From Microbispora rosea (lineage in GTDB: Bacteria; Actinomycetota; Actinomycetes; Streptosporangiales; Streptosporangiaceae), in NCBI RefSeq assembly GCF_900156315.1, contig NZ_FTNI01000007.1:199839-263838 (forward strand): DNA of 64,000 bases, given 5' to 3'. Below are positions 10,078 through 18,911 of this stretch, one piece after another (the stretch's first letter is position 1; every line of letters begins with the position of its first letter). Made by a program: the position numbers and the translations under genes. The notes beneath the pieces are model-generated. The model was not told the origin of the DNA. It did no database searches and worked only from the letters and a program-made list of their open reading frames with translations.

Positions 10078-10551
10078 TCACTGAGCGCTGTTCGGCGTCC
10101 AGCGAAGCGTCATGTCGGGCAGGTTCTCCATGTTGCGATCACCATCGTTGGTGTCGAGGACGGTGAAACCGTGGCTCTCGTAGAACGCGCGGGCATCGGT
10201 GTTCTGCTGAAAGACGTGCAGTGACACCCCGTCAGGGCTGTGCCGCCTGACCTCGTCGAGCAGTAGCGTGCCGACTCCCTGGCGGCGGACGTCCGGGCGC
10301 AGATAGAGGTGTTCGAGCATGTCGCCGTCGAGGGCCGCATAGCCGATGATCTCCGCATCACGCACTGCGACCCACGTGCGACACAGCTTGAGCAGGACGT
10401 TCTGGATCCATCTGGTCACCTGCTCGTGACTGCGCTTCTGCGGAGGCAGGTAGGGCATCGTCGCCGACCGAGAGGTCATGTGGATCCGCGCGATCACGGC
10501 TGCATCTGCTTCCTCTGCGAATCGGATCCGCGTCTTGCCGTCATCAGTCAC
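10078..10551 (-). CDS. GNAT family N-acetyltransferase
   Basis: A 157-aa protein with the GNAT fold. The acetyl-CoA-binding motif A is seen in YLRPDVRRQGVGTLLLDEV (about residues 83-101, RRQGVG pyrophosphate loop), preceded by the beta strand AEIIGYAALDGD. The later YESHGFTV matches the conserved FYxxxGF element. It transfers an acetyl group from acetyl-CoA to an unknown amine. Starts at ATG 10551. It stands alone between the inverted-repeat relic and a 292-bp gap (10552-10843) that turns AT-richer towards the Rpn-like gene and holds no other gene that I can support. Confidence 0.88.
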   Translation of the reverse strand: MTDDGKTRIRFAEEADAAVIARIHMTSRSATMPYLPPQKRSHEQVTRWIQNVLLKLCRTWVAVRDAEIIGYAALDGDMLEHLYLRPDVRRQGVGTLLLDEVRRHSPDGVSLHVFQQNTDARAFYESHGFTVLDTNDGDRNMENLPDMTLRWTPNSAQ

Positions 10552-10843
10552 GTCGGGAACCTATAAGCCCTGCGAAACTCGGTCCAGCGGTTGCCCCGGT
10601 AAATGATGCCGGTCACAGCACTAAACGAATACGTCCCGATTCGTCCAGGTTGTCATGCGCCAGCGTGCTGTCCGCCAATGTCCACCGAGGGTGGAGGGAG
10701 CGAAGCGGGTATCGCGAGGACCGGAGGTTCCTCTCGGCCCTGACCGAATCGGCCGAGGTCCGTCGACATTCAATAGCCGCCAATCACCGCCATTTTGGCA
10801 AACTCTGCGTGATTGTACGAATGCTCTACGTAATATCTCGGCC

Positions 10844-11731
10844 ATGCCTGGTATTGATCACGAGATGCCGATCGAGCTCATCCGCAACCGGCCGGAGACC
10901 GCACTTGAGCTACTGCACAGTGTGACCGGGATGCGGATGCCGCCCGTTGCCGTCGCTCGGGTCGAGGCGGCCGACTGCACCCAGCCGGGACCGATCGAGC
11001 GCCGCGCCGACTCGGTGGTGGTCGTGCGGGACGAGACCGGAACGGCGCTCCTGGCCGTGATCGTGGAGGTGCAGCTCGGACGGGATGCCGCCAAGAGGTT
11101 CAGCTGGCCTGTCTACGTCGCAACGCTGCGATCGCAGCACAAGTGCGACACCGCACTGCTGGTCATCTGCCCGGACCAGTCGATGGCCCGCTGGTGCGAG
11201 AAGGCGATCCGGCTGGGCCCGAACGGTGTCATCATCCCGCTGGCGATCCACCCCGGCCGCATGCCCCTGATCACCGACCCCGAGCAGGCCCGCGCCTGCC
11301 CCGAGCTCGCGGTGCTGTCGGCCGTGGCGCACTCCGACGAGGCCGAGAGCGAGCAGGTGCTGGAGGCGATGCTGGCAGGGCTGGCGACCCTGGACGAGGA
11401 TCGGGTCAGAATATATTTGAACCACGTGTTCGGCTCGCTACCCGAAGTGACCGTCAAGCGTCTGGAGGAGATGGTGACCACCATTCAGGACTTCGACTAC
11501 CTCGGCGAGAAGTACTTCTCCCACTGGGTTGACAAAGGTCGTGCGGAAGGTCGTGAGGAGGGCCGTGCGGAAGGCGAGATCAACTCGATTCTCACGGTGC
11601 TCGACGCCCGTGGTCTGGAGATCTCCGACGAAGCGCGTGAACGGATCCGCCGGTGTGAGGACCTGAGCCAGCTCAGCACCTGGGTCCGCAGGGCCGCCAC
11701 CGTCGCCTCCGCCGACGACCTTTTCACCTAG
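10844..11731 (+). CDS. Rpn/PD-(D/E)XK transposase-like nuclease family protein
   Basis: A 295-aa protein starting at ATG 10844. The N-terminal half has a PD-(D/E)XK nuclease-like core: RRADSVVVVRDETG, then LLAVIVEVQLGRD (the E-x-Q pair) and the following helix. The C-terminal region has an Arg/Glu/Gly heptad (KGRAEGREEGRAEGE, about residues 232-246), typical of Rpn recombination-promoting nucleases and related putative transposases. These are thought to cleave DNA and promote RecA-independent recombination. The promoter region upstream is AT-richer than its surroundings. It may have been acquired horizontally; it is full length here, without inverted repeats around it. Confidence 0.72.
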   Translation: MPGIDHEMPIELIRNRPETALELLHSVTGMRMPPVAVARVEAADCTQPGPIERRADSVVVVRDETGTALLAVIVEVQLGRDAAKRFSWPVYVATLRSQHKCDTALLVICPDQSMARWCEKAIRLGPNGVIIPLAIHPGRMPLITDPEQARACPELAVLSAVAHSDEAESEQVLEAMLAGLATLDEDRVRIYLNHVFGSLPEVTVKRLEEMVTTIQDFDYLGEKYFSHWVDKGRAEGREEGRAEGEINSILTVLDARGLEISDEARERIRRCEDLSQLSTWVRRAATVASADDLFT

Positions 11732-11745
11732 CCCCGGTCGCGCGG

Positions 11746-12489
11746 TCAGGCGGCCTCGGAGGCGGCGCGTACGGCCTGGGCGTGGCGTTCGAGCAGGAGC
11801 GTGACCAGTTCGGGAGCGGGGCCGAGGACGCCGGCCACGGCGTGCGCCCCGGCCTCCAGGGTGTCGCGCTCCACCCTGTCGGCGAAGTAGCCGGGAGCCA
11901 GCAGGTAAGGCGCCACCACGACCTTCGGGGCACCCGCGCGCGTCAGCCGTACGACCTCGTCCCGAGGGGTGGGCGCGGCGGCCGAGGCGTAGGCGGCGCT
12001 GACCGACCACCAGGGGCGGGTGCGCGCCCACTCGCGGGCGACGGCGGCGATCGTCGCGTTCGCCCGGCGGTCGCTGGAGCCGGCCGAGACGAGCACCAGG
12101 GCGGTGCCGGGGTCGCCGATCTCCACGCCGGCCTCGGCGAGGCGGCGCTCGAGTGCCCGGACGAGCAGCGGGTGCGGGCCGAGAGTGGGGCCGCAGACGG
12201 CGCGCAGTCGCGGCGTGCGGCCGGCCGCCTCCCGCAGCGCCGCCGGGATGTCCACCCGGCTGTGGTAGGCGGCGGTGAGCAGCAGGGGGAGCACGACGGC
12301 CTCGTCCAGCCCCGACAGCGCCTGCGGCAGCGACGGCGTGGAGTGGTCGAGATAGGCGGCGCGGACGTCCAGGCCGGGCCGCGCCCGCCGTACGCCGTCG
12401 AGCAGCGCCTCCACGGTCGCGGTGGCGCGCGGGTCGCGGGACCCGTGCGCCACCGCGATCAGCGGCGCGCCTTCGTGCGGGACGGTCAT
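11746..12489 (-). CDS. CbiX/SirB-type sirohydrochlorin chelatase
   Basis: A 247-aa protein with two CbiX half-domains, LIAVAHGSRDPRA (about 10-22) and VLVSAGSSDRRAN (about 132-144). His15 of the first half is the likely metal ligand; the second half has the degenerate GSS. It inserts Fe2+ into sirohydrochlorin to make siroheme, the cofactor of the sulfite reductase encoded at 13508. The ATG at 12489 overlaps the cysH stop (TGATG), so it is the last gene of the sulfur-assimilation operon. The open frame runs further upstream only as a shadow of cysH. Confidence 0.88.
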   Translation of the reverse strand: MTVPHEGAPLIAVAHGSRDPRATATVEALLDGVRRARPGLDVRAAYLDHSTPSLPQALSGLDEAVVLPLLLTAAYHSRVDIPAALREAAGRTPRLRAVCGPTLGPHPLLVRALERRLAEAGVEIGDPGTALVLVSAGSSDRRANATIAAVAREWARTRPWWSVSAAYASAAAPTPRDEVVRLTRAGAPKVVVAPYLLAPGYFADRVERDTLEAGAHAVAGVLGPAPELVTLLLERHAQAVRAASEAA

Positions 12490-13217
12490 CAGAGGTGGAT
12501 GCCGCACTCGATCTTGCCGAGGCCGGCCCAGCGGCCGCTGCGCGGGTCCTCGCCCGCCGCCACCCGGCGGGTGCAGGGGGCGCAGCCGATCGAGGGGTAG
12601 TCGTCGTAGTGCAGGGGGTTGATCAGGACGCCGTTGTCGGCGATGTAGTTGTCGACGTCCTCCTGGGTCCAGCGGGCGATGGGGTTGATCTTCACCATCT
12701 GCCGCTTGGCGTCCCACTCCACGACCTTGGTGTTCGCCCTGGTGGGCGACTCGTCGCGACGGATGCCCGACACCCAGGCGAGGTACGGCTCGAGCGCCCG
12801 GTTGAGCGGCTCGACCTTGCGCAGGTAGCAGCACAGGTCGGGGTTGCGCCCGTACAGGCGCGGCCCCAGGTCGCGGTCCTGTTCCTCGACAGTCCTGGAC
12901 GGCTTCACGTTGATCACGTTGACCTGGTAGACCGCCTCGACCGCGTCCCGGGTGCCGATGGTCTCGGCGAAGTGGTAGCCGGTGTCGATGAACAGCACGT
13001 CGACGCCGGGCTTGACCCTGCTGACCAGATCGATCAGCAGGGCGTCGCTCATCGACGAGGTGAGACAGAGGCGGTCGCCGAAGGTGGCCGCGGCCCAACG
13101 GATGATCTCCCGGGCGGGCGCGTCCTCAAGGAAGCGCGCCGCGGACTCCACGATGCCCTGGAGGTCCAGCGTCACCCGCTGCCGCTCCAGTCCTGCCTCT
13201 ATCTCCGCCACCGACAT
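12489..13217 (-). CDS. cysH: Assimilatory APS reductase (CysH family)
   Basis: A 242-aa reductase. It has the PAPS/APS reductase core (LTSSMSDALLIDLVSRVKPG, FIDTGYHFAET) and the [4Fe-4S] cysteines Cys129, Cys130, Cys212 and Cys215 (DLCCYLRK, GCAPCTRR), the hallmark of enzymes using adenylyl sulfate rather than PAPS. The catalytic Cys238 sits in ECGIHL at the C terminus. It produces sulfite for the upstream-encoded sulfite reductase. The gene is overlapped by the chelatase gene. No cysD/cysN are in the window. Confidence 0.94.
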   Translation of the reverse strand: MSVAEIEAGLERQRVTLDLQGIVESAARFLEDAPAREIIRWAAATFGDRLCLTSSMSDALLIDLVSRVKPGVDVLFIDTGYHFAETIGTRDAVEAVYQVNVINVKPSRTVEEQDRDLGPRLYGRNPDLCCYLRKVEPLNRALEPYLAWVSGIRRDESPTRANTKVVEWDAKRQMVKINPIARWTQEDVDNYIADNGVLINPLHYDDYPSIGCAPCTRRVAAGEDPRSGRWAGLGKIECGIHL

Positions 13218-13278
13218 TGTTACTCCTCACACGTCGTTCATTGATTCATCGGATGATGGGCTGAAAAGCCTTTGGGGA

Positions 13279-13431
13279 TTACGAACGCACGCCGAGGCCG
13301 AGGAATTTCACCCGGAAGGCGCGGGCGCAGGACCTGCAATACCATCCGTGGCTCTCCTCCTCGGTCACGTAGGGCTCCAGGTCCTCCTCGCCGCAGTACG
13401 GGCAGTAGAACGGCGCGGCGCGCTCGCTCAT
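13279..13431 (-). CDS. Small zinc-ribbon protein of the sulfite reductase operon
   Basis: A 50-aa protein starting MSERAAPFYCPYCGEED. It has two CxxC knuckles (CPYC, CRSC), so a treble-clef/zinc-ribbon fold is likely. A longer start 11 codons upstream exists, but the ATG at 13431 gives the family-like N terminus. Similar tiny CxxC proteins are found between sulfite reductase and APS reductase genes in actinomycetes. It may act as a metal-binding assembly or electron-transfer helper; the function is not known. It lies 61 bp before cysH and 76 bp after the sulfite reductase gene. Confidence 0.75.
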   Translation of the reverse strand: MSERAAPFYCPYCGEEDLEPYVTEEESHGWYCRSCARAFRVKFLGLGVRS

Positions 13432-13507
13432 GTCTCCCCCTCGCCTGGCGGCTCGGGGTCGCATTCGCGAAACGCGCTGTGCTCACCGGTTCGCTCGCTC
13501 CGCTCGG

Positions 13508-15190
13508 TCACTTGAGGTCGGCCTCGTCGGCCCGCTGGACCCATTCGGCGAAGGTCTCGCCCTCGTTCTTCTGCTTCTGGAAGTTGCGGACGACCCGCTC
13601 GACGTAGTCGGGCAGTTCCTCGGCGGTGGCCTTGAGCCCCCGCACCTTGCGGCCGAAGCTCGGGTTGAGGCCCACGGAGCCGCCCAGGTGCACCTGGAAG
13701 CCCTCGACCTGCTCGCCCCTGTCGTTGACCACCAGCTGGCCCTTGAGGCCGATGTCGGCCGTCTGGATGCGCGCGCAGGAGTTCGGGCAGCCGTTGACGT
13801 TGATCGTCAGCGGCTCGGCGAAGTCGGGCAGGCGCCGCTCCAGCTCGTCGATCAGGGCCGAGGCGGTGGCCTTGGTCTCGACGATCGCGAGCTTGCAGAA
13901 CTCGATTCCGGTGCAGGCCATCGTCTGCCTGCGGAACGTGGACGGGTTCACCTGGAGGTCGGCCGCCTCCAGCTCCGCCACGATCGACTCCACCTTGTCG
14001 GGGGCGACGTCGAGGATGACCATCTTCTGCTCGACGGTCGTACGGACCCGGGTGGACCCGTGCCGCTCGGCGATGTCGGCGATGCGGTGCAGCGTGTCGC
14101 CGTCCACCCGGCCCACGCGCGGGGCGAAGCCGACGTAGAAGCCGCCGTCCCGCTGGGGGTGGACCCCGACGTGGTCGCGCCGGCCGCCGCGGGGCGCCTC
14201 CGGAGCCGGGCCGTCGGGCAGGGCGTACTTCAGGTACTCGGTCTCAAGGACCTGACGGAACTTCTCCGCGCCCCAGTCGTTGACCAGGAACTTGATCCGC
14301 GCCCGGTGGCGCAGGCGGCGGTAGCCGTAGTCGCGGAAGATGCCCGCGACCCCGGCCCACACCTCGTGGACCTGCTCGGGCCGTACGAATGCGCCGAGCC
14401 GCTTGGCGAACATCGGGTTGGTCGACAGGCCGCCGCCCACCCAGACGTCGAAGCCGTGCTCGCCCTGCTCGTTGACCACGCCGACGAACGCCACGTCGTT
14501 GATCTCGTGGACGGTGCAGTGGGCCGTGCAGCCGCTGATCGCCGTCTTGAACTTGCGCGGCAGGTTGGAGAACGCCTTGTCGCCGATGTACCGGTCGTAG
14601 ATGTCGCGGATCTGCGGCGTGCCGTCGATCACCTCGCCGGCGTCGATCCCGGCCAGCGGGCAGCCGAGGATGACGCGGGGGGTGTCGCCGCACGCCTCGG
14701 TGGTGGACAGGCCGACCGCCTCCAGCCGCCGCCAGATGTCCGGCACCGACTCGATGTCGATCCAGTGGAGCTGGATGTTCTGCCGGTCGGTGATGTCGGC
14801 GGTGCCCCTGGCGTACTCGTTGGAGATGTCGGCGATCACGCGGAGCTGCTCCAGGCTGAGCTGCCCGCCGTCGATGCGGACGCGCAGCATGAAGTAGCGG
14901 TCGTCCAGCTCCTCCGGCTCCAGGATCGCCGTCTTGCCGCCGTCGATTCCGGGCTTGCGCTGGGTGTAGAGGCCGAACCAGCGGAAGCGTCCCCGGAGGT
15001 CGGCGGGGTCGATGGAGTCGAACCCGCCCTTCGAGTAGATGTCGATGATCCGCTGGCGGACGTTAAGCCCGTCATCGGCCTTCTTGTTCTCCTCGTTCTT
15101 GTTCAGCGGCTCACGGTAACCGAGAGCCCACTGACCTTCGCCACGCGGGCGTTTGTGGTGGCGGTTCGCCGGGCGGGCCGGGGTGCTCAT
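13508..15190 (-). CDS. Ferredoxin-dependent sulfite reductase (SirA/NirA type)
   Basis: A 560-aa siroheme/[4Fe-4S] enzyme reducing sulfite to sulfide with ferredoxin. Cluster and siroheme ligands are Cys426 and Cys432 (TMACTGIEFCKLA) and Cys468 and Cys472 (NGCPNSCA). Earlier ferredoxin-reductase-like half-domains and the RGTADITDRQNIQLHWI segment are typical. The order sulfite reductase, small zinc ribbon, cysH, chelatase marks this as the assimilatory sulfite reductase and not a nitrite reductase. I chose ATG 15190 (GGAGAAGGA about 10 nt upstream); an open extension of 33 codons upstream lacks family similarity. Expression is probably governed by the leader peptide and hairpin upstream. Confidence 0.93.
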   Translation of the reverse strand: MSTPARPANRHHKRPRGEGQWALGYREPLNKNEENKKADDGLNVRQRIIDIYSKGGFDSIDPADLRGRFRWFGLYTQRKPGIDGGKTAILEPEELDDRYFMLRVRIDGGQLSLEQLRVIADISNEYARGTADITDRQNIQLHWIDIESVPDIWRRLEAVGLSTTEACGDTPRVILGCPLAGIDAGEVIDGTPQIRDIYDRYIGDKAFSNLPRKFKTAISGCTAHCTVHEINDVAFVGVVNEQGEHGFDVWVGGGLSTNPMFAKRLGAFVRPEQVHEVWAGVAGIFRDYGYRRLRHRARIKFLVNDWGAEKFRQVLETEYLKYALPDGPAPEAPRGGRRDHVGVHPQRDGGFYVGFAPRVGRVDGDTLHRIADIAERHGSTRVRTTVEQKMVILDVAPDKVESIVAELEAADLQVNPSTFRRQTMACTGIEFCKLAIVETKATASALIDELERRLPDFAEPLTINVNGCPNSCARIQTADIGLKGQLVVNDRGEQVEGFQVHLGGSVGLNPSFGRKVRGLKATAEELPDYVERVVRNFQKQKNEGETFAEWVQRADEADLK

Positions 15191-15287
15191 GGGCACACGT
15201 CCTTCTCCGAGGCTCGGTCTGAGATCGGGTTTCGGCGGACACCGGCGCAGGCGGCCTCTCACCTCGCCGTCGAGTGTGAGGGCATAC

Positions 15288-15350
15288 AAAAACGACGCCT
15301 GGCCGAGCGCCCGGGATGGAACAGCGGAGGGCGACGGTCAGCCGGCGTCG
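15288..15350 (-). promoter_or_regulatory. Candidate attenuator hairpin before sulfite reductase
   Basis: Read on the minus strand, CGACGCCGGC (15350-15341) pairs with GCCAGGCGTCG (15303-15293), giving a 10-bp stem with one bulged A and a loop of 37 nt. A run of five T (15292-15288) follows directly. The 5' arm is formed by the last codons of the leader peptide, 3-5 nt after its only Cys codon. A ribosome stalled at that codon would cover the arm and prevent the terminator. This is inference from the sequence; the stem is modest. Confidence 0.55.
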
Positions 15351-15421
15351 ATACAGATCGCGCTACGGACACGCAGGAGATCGACGTGGCGTCGCACGAC
15401 GAGCAACGGGTCCGCTGGCAT
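15338..15421 (-). CDS. RRHVDLL-type leader peptide of the sulfur operon
   Basis: A 27-aa open frame, ATG at 15421 and TGA at 15340-15338, with the core VVRRHVDLLRVRSAIC followed by IDAG. This matches the actinobacterial 'putative leader peptide' pattern (RRHVDLLR...SA.C) found before sulfur and cysteine genes. The single cysteine is residue 23. A good -10/-35 pair places the transcript start at or next to the ATG, so the peptide would be translated from a leaderless mRNA. The downstream hairpin overlaps its last codons. It lies 147 bp before the sulfite reductase start. I take it as a regulatory peptide, not a functional protein. Confidence 0.85.
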   Translation of the reverse strand: MPADPLLVVRRHVDLLRVRSAICIDAG

Positions 15422-15428
15422 GTCCCAA

Positions 15429-15457
15429 ACGATACCTCTGAGATCCTGGATGTCCAA
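15429..15457 (-). promoter_or_regulatory. Promoter of the leader peptide-sulfite reductase operon
   Basis: On the minus strand TTGGAC (15457-15452) is followed, after a 17-bp spacer, by TATCGT (15434-15429). The -10 element ends 7 nt before the leader ATG at 15421, which predicts a leaderless transcript. Confidence 0.65.
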
Positions 15458-15501
15458 GTTCGTGTCCAGGATGCGGGATTGTGACGGCAATGTAACGCGC
15501 G

Positions 15502-15636
15502 TCAGCCCTTGCGGACCCAGTTCTCCGGCGGCTCGGCCTCGTGCTCCCTCTCGGACGGCTCCTGATGCTGGCAGTCACACCAGGACCCGCCGCGGCACTC
15601 CTCGTGCCGGTGCTCCCTGCACGCTGGGCAGATCAT
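15502..15636 (-). CDS. Small Cys/His-rich protein
   Basis: A 44-aa protein, ATG 15636, beginning MICPACREHRHEECRGG with further Cys in SWCDCQHQ, then an acidic tail. The CxxC...HxxC...CxC arrangement suggests zinc binding. Similar short proteins with the MICPACR start are common in actinomycetes. It sits immediately upstream (on the same strand) of the sulfur-operon promoter, separated by 44 bp from the -35 box. The function is unknown. The 200 bp between it and the BrkB-type gene hold the divergent promoters and nothing else that I can name. Confidence 0.7.
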   Translation of the reverse strand: MICPACREHRHEECRGGSWCDCQHQEPSEREHEAEPPENWVRKG

Positions 15637-15848
15637 GTCTCCATTGTGAACGCCGTGCTGCAGACCGAGCGAACCGGAGGGGCGCGCCGCCGGTCCCGGC
15701 CGAGATACGGACACGATTCTCGCGAGCGACGGTTCTCGCGAGCAGGGGGTGGGGGCCCCTATTCTTGGCGGCGACAATCCGCCCGCAGGTCACGTACTAA
15801 CCGCCGCGGCAGCGGGTAGAGCCCAGTTCTCATGACCGGTTGGGTGCC

Positions 15849-16814
15849 ATGACCTCCACGGACGCGCCATCGCGCAGGCCGCGGCTTACGCGCAAGGGCA
15901 TGGCGCTCGCCCGGGCGCGTCTCACCTGGATACGCGACACGAACCTCTGGTCCCTGGTCAAGGCGACCACGATGGCGGGCGTCAACTACCGGGTGACCGG
16001 CCTCGCGGGCGAGGCGGCGTTCTTCGCGCTGCTGTCGCTGCCGCCGTTCGTGCTCGGGCTGCTCGGGGTCATGGGCCACCTGAGCGGCCTGCTCGGCCCG
16101 GCCGCCATCGCCGAGATCAAGCGCTGGGTGGTGGACCAGTCCGAGCTGCTGTTCACCCACAACACCGTTCAGCGGGTCGTCAAGCCGCTGCTCGCCGACG
16201 TGCTGAGCGGCGGGCAGGTCTCGCTGATCTCCGTCGGCTTCCTGCTGTCGCTGTGGTCGGGCTCGCGGGCCCTGTTCGTCTACGTGGACCTGATATCCAT
16301 CGCGTACGGCCTGGGGGAGACCCGGGGGATCATCCGCACCAGGGTCCTGTCGTTCGTCCTCTATCTCGCGGCGCTGCTGATCGGGCTGGTGGTCATGCCG
16401 ATCCTGGTCATCGGGCCCACCCTGATGTCCAACGCCCTGCCCAAGTACGCCGCGCTCGTGACTATCCTCTACTGGCCCGTGCTCGTGATCGGCTCGGTGC
16501 TGATGCTCACGCTGCTCTACCACGTGAGCGTGCCGCACCGCACGCGCTGGTGGCGCGAGGTCCCGGGGGCCGTGCTGGCGCTGCTGATCTGGATCGTGTG
16601 CGCCGCGTTCCTGCGCGAGGTGCTGGCCGCCTGGTTCACGCCGCTGTCGATCTACGGCTCGCTCGCGGCGCCGATCGCCGTGCTGCTGTGGCTCTACATC
16701 ACCGCGCTCGCCGTGCTCATCGGCGCGACGCTGAACGCGGAGGTGGACCGGCTCTGGCCGCTGCGCGGCGCCACCAGGCACGAGCACCATCACCGCAAGT
16801 CTGGTAAAGGCTGA
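15849..16814 (+). CDS. YihY/BrkB family inner-membrane protein
   Basis: A 321-aa membrane protein starting at ATG 15849 (a TTG three codons upstream is also open). An amphipathic N terminus is followed by about six transmembrane helices: GLAGEAAFFALLSLPPFVLG (about 45-65), SLISVGFLLSLWSGSRALF (about 120-140), LSFVLYLAALLIGLVVMPIL, YWPVLVIGSVLMLTLLYH, GAVLALLIWIVCAAFLREV and IAVLLWLYITALAVLIGA. The GSRALFVYVD and YGSLAAPIAVLLW segments are typical of the family, formerly called ribonuclease BN and now thought to be transporters or envelope proteins. The C terminus is His-rich (HEHHHRK). Its substrate is unknown. Confidence 0.88.
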   Translation: MTSTDAPSRRPRLTRKGMALARARLTWIRDTNLWSLVKATTMAGVNYRVTGLAGEAAFFALLSLPPFVLGLLGVMGHLSGLLGPAAIAEIKRWVVDQSELLFTHNTVQRVVKPLLADVLSGGQVSLISVGFLLSLWSGSRALFVYVDLISIAYGLGETRGIIRTRVLSFVLYLAALLIGLVVMPILVIGPTLMSNALPKYAALVTILYWPVLVIGSVLMLTLLYHVSVPHRTRWWREVPGAVLALLIWIVCAAFLREVLAAWFTPLSIYGSLAAPIAVLLWLYITALAVLIGATLNAEVDRLWPLRGATRHEHHHRKSGKG

Positions 16815-17050
16815 TCTGTCCCGGTAGCGGGCGCCGATGGGCGCACAGCCTTCCCCCGGTGACCCCACCGCGACGCACCGGCGATGATCGGCCCTACGCC
16901 CCCGTACGCCGCCCCCGTACGCCGCCCCCGGCGGACCGCCGTGCGGCGGTGGCCCGGCCCGGCCCGGAGGGCCTGTACCGCGTCGCCCGGCGGTTCCTCG
17001 ACCGGCATCCGCCGGTCCCGCGCCCGGCTCTCGGACGAGGCGCGCTCCGA

Positions 17051-17056
17051 TAGGGT
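17051..17056 (+). promoter_or_regulatory. -10 element of the glyA riboswitch transcript
   Basis: TAGGGT, inside GATAGGGTTG, lies 6-10 nt before the first conserved bases of the ZTP riboswitch. A clear -35 is not visible. The preceding gap from 16815 is gene-free and includes a CGCCCCCGTA triplication near 16906-16930. Confidence 0.45.
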
Positions 17057-17061
17057 TGAAG

Positions 17062-17150
17062 GCATCGCGACTGGCGCTGGAGCGCCCGATGGGCGCAGGT
17101 GGGGCACCACCGGGGAGCGAATCTGCGGAGGCCGTGCGCCTGGGTCGCCG
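17062..17150 (+). promoter_or_regulatory. ZTP (pfl) riboswitch upstream of glyA
   Basis: The sequence holds the conserved blocks of the pfl/ZTP riboswitch in order: GCGACTGGCG (17067-17076), then GGTGGGGCACCACCGGGGAG (from 17098), and after a variable loop CCGTGCGCCTGGG (17132-17144) forming the pseudoknot-containing 3' domain. ZTP/ZMP accumulates when 10-formyl-THF is limiting, and this riboswitch class commonly controls one-carbon genes such as glyA. The glyA ribosome-binding site is about 20 nt downstream, so control of translation or elongation is plausible. Identification is by motif reading; a covariance search would be decisive. Confidence 0.88.
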
Positions 17151-17179
17151 CCGACGTCGACGTGGAGAAGGAAGGCGCC

Positions 17180-18439
<1,260 letters not shown>

Positions 18440-18452
18440 CCCCCCAACCACC

Positions 18453-18709
18453 GTGATCTTGCGGTTTGTCGCATCGACAGCCGGTCACCTGCGCCGTCCG
18501 TGTGCTTGATCTTGCACGAGATGTCGCGGCTGCCCACCTGGCCTGCTGATAGTCGCAGCGTGATCTTGCGGTCTCCGCCGACTGCAAGATCACGGGCACT
18601 TGAAGGCCGGGTCGGCGGCTGATTCGATGAATCTCTGCAAGATCACGACTGCGCTGCTATGTCGTCTACCTGCGCTTTCTCTTCGCTCTGCGACAAACTA
18701 CAAGATCAC
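18453..18709. repeat. GTGATCTTGC repeat cluster in the glyA-rsgA gap
   Basis: Six copies of a GTGATCTTGC element, three on the plus strand (18453, about 18506, 18560) and three on the minus strand (18584, 18637, 18701). The outermost two are extended: GTGATCTTGCGGTTTGTCGC at 18453 and, inverted, GTGATCTTGTAGTTTGTCGC ending at 18709. The inner pair 18560/18584 forms a GTGATCTTGC...GCAAGATCAC palindrome of 34 bp. The 472-bp gap has no convincing gene apart from a 17-codon frame at 18812. The role is unknown. Confidence 0.8.
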
Positions 18710-18811
18710 CGGCATGGGTGGGGGATAAATGGGTTGCGGCGGGTGAGTGCGGGGCTGTTAGTGTTCCCCCGTCGCCGCGACCACGCGGCCGGGACCAGGG
18801 AGGTGAGGACT

Positions 18812-18865
18812 ATGCGGGTCTTTCTGACGACCATGCCGTCCGTCAACTCCCGGGTGCCCGCCTAA
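18812..18865 (+). CDS. Possible 17-aa upstream peptide before rsgA
   Basis: ATG 18812 with GGGAGGTGAGG starting 13 nt upstream opens a 17-codon frame (MRVFLTTMPSVNSRVPA) ending TAA at 18865, 46 bp before rsgA. The ribosome-binding site is better than that of rsgA itself. It may be an upstream peptide or chance. No leader-peptide family resemblance is seen. Confidence 0.3.
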   Translation: MRVFLTTMPSVNSRVPA

Positions 18866-18911
18866 GCTCTTCTCGCTGGGACACCCGGTTTCCGAAGGGT
18901 GTTCACCAGCA

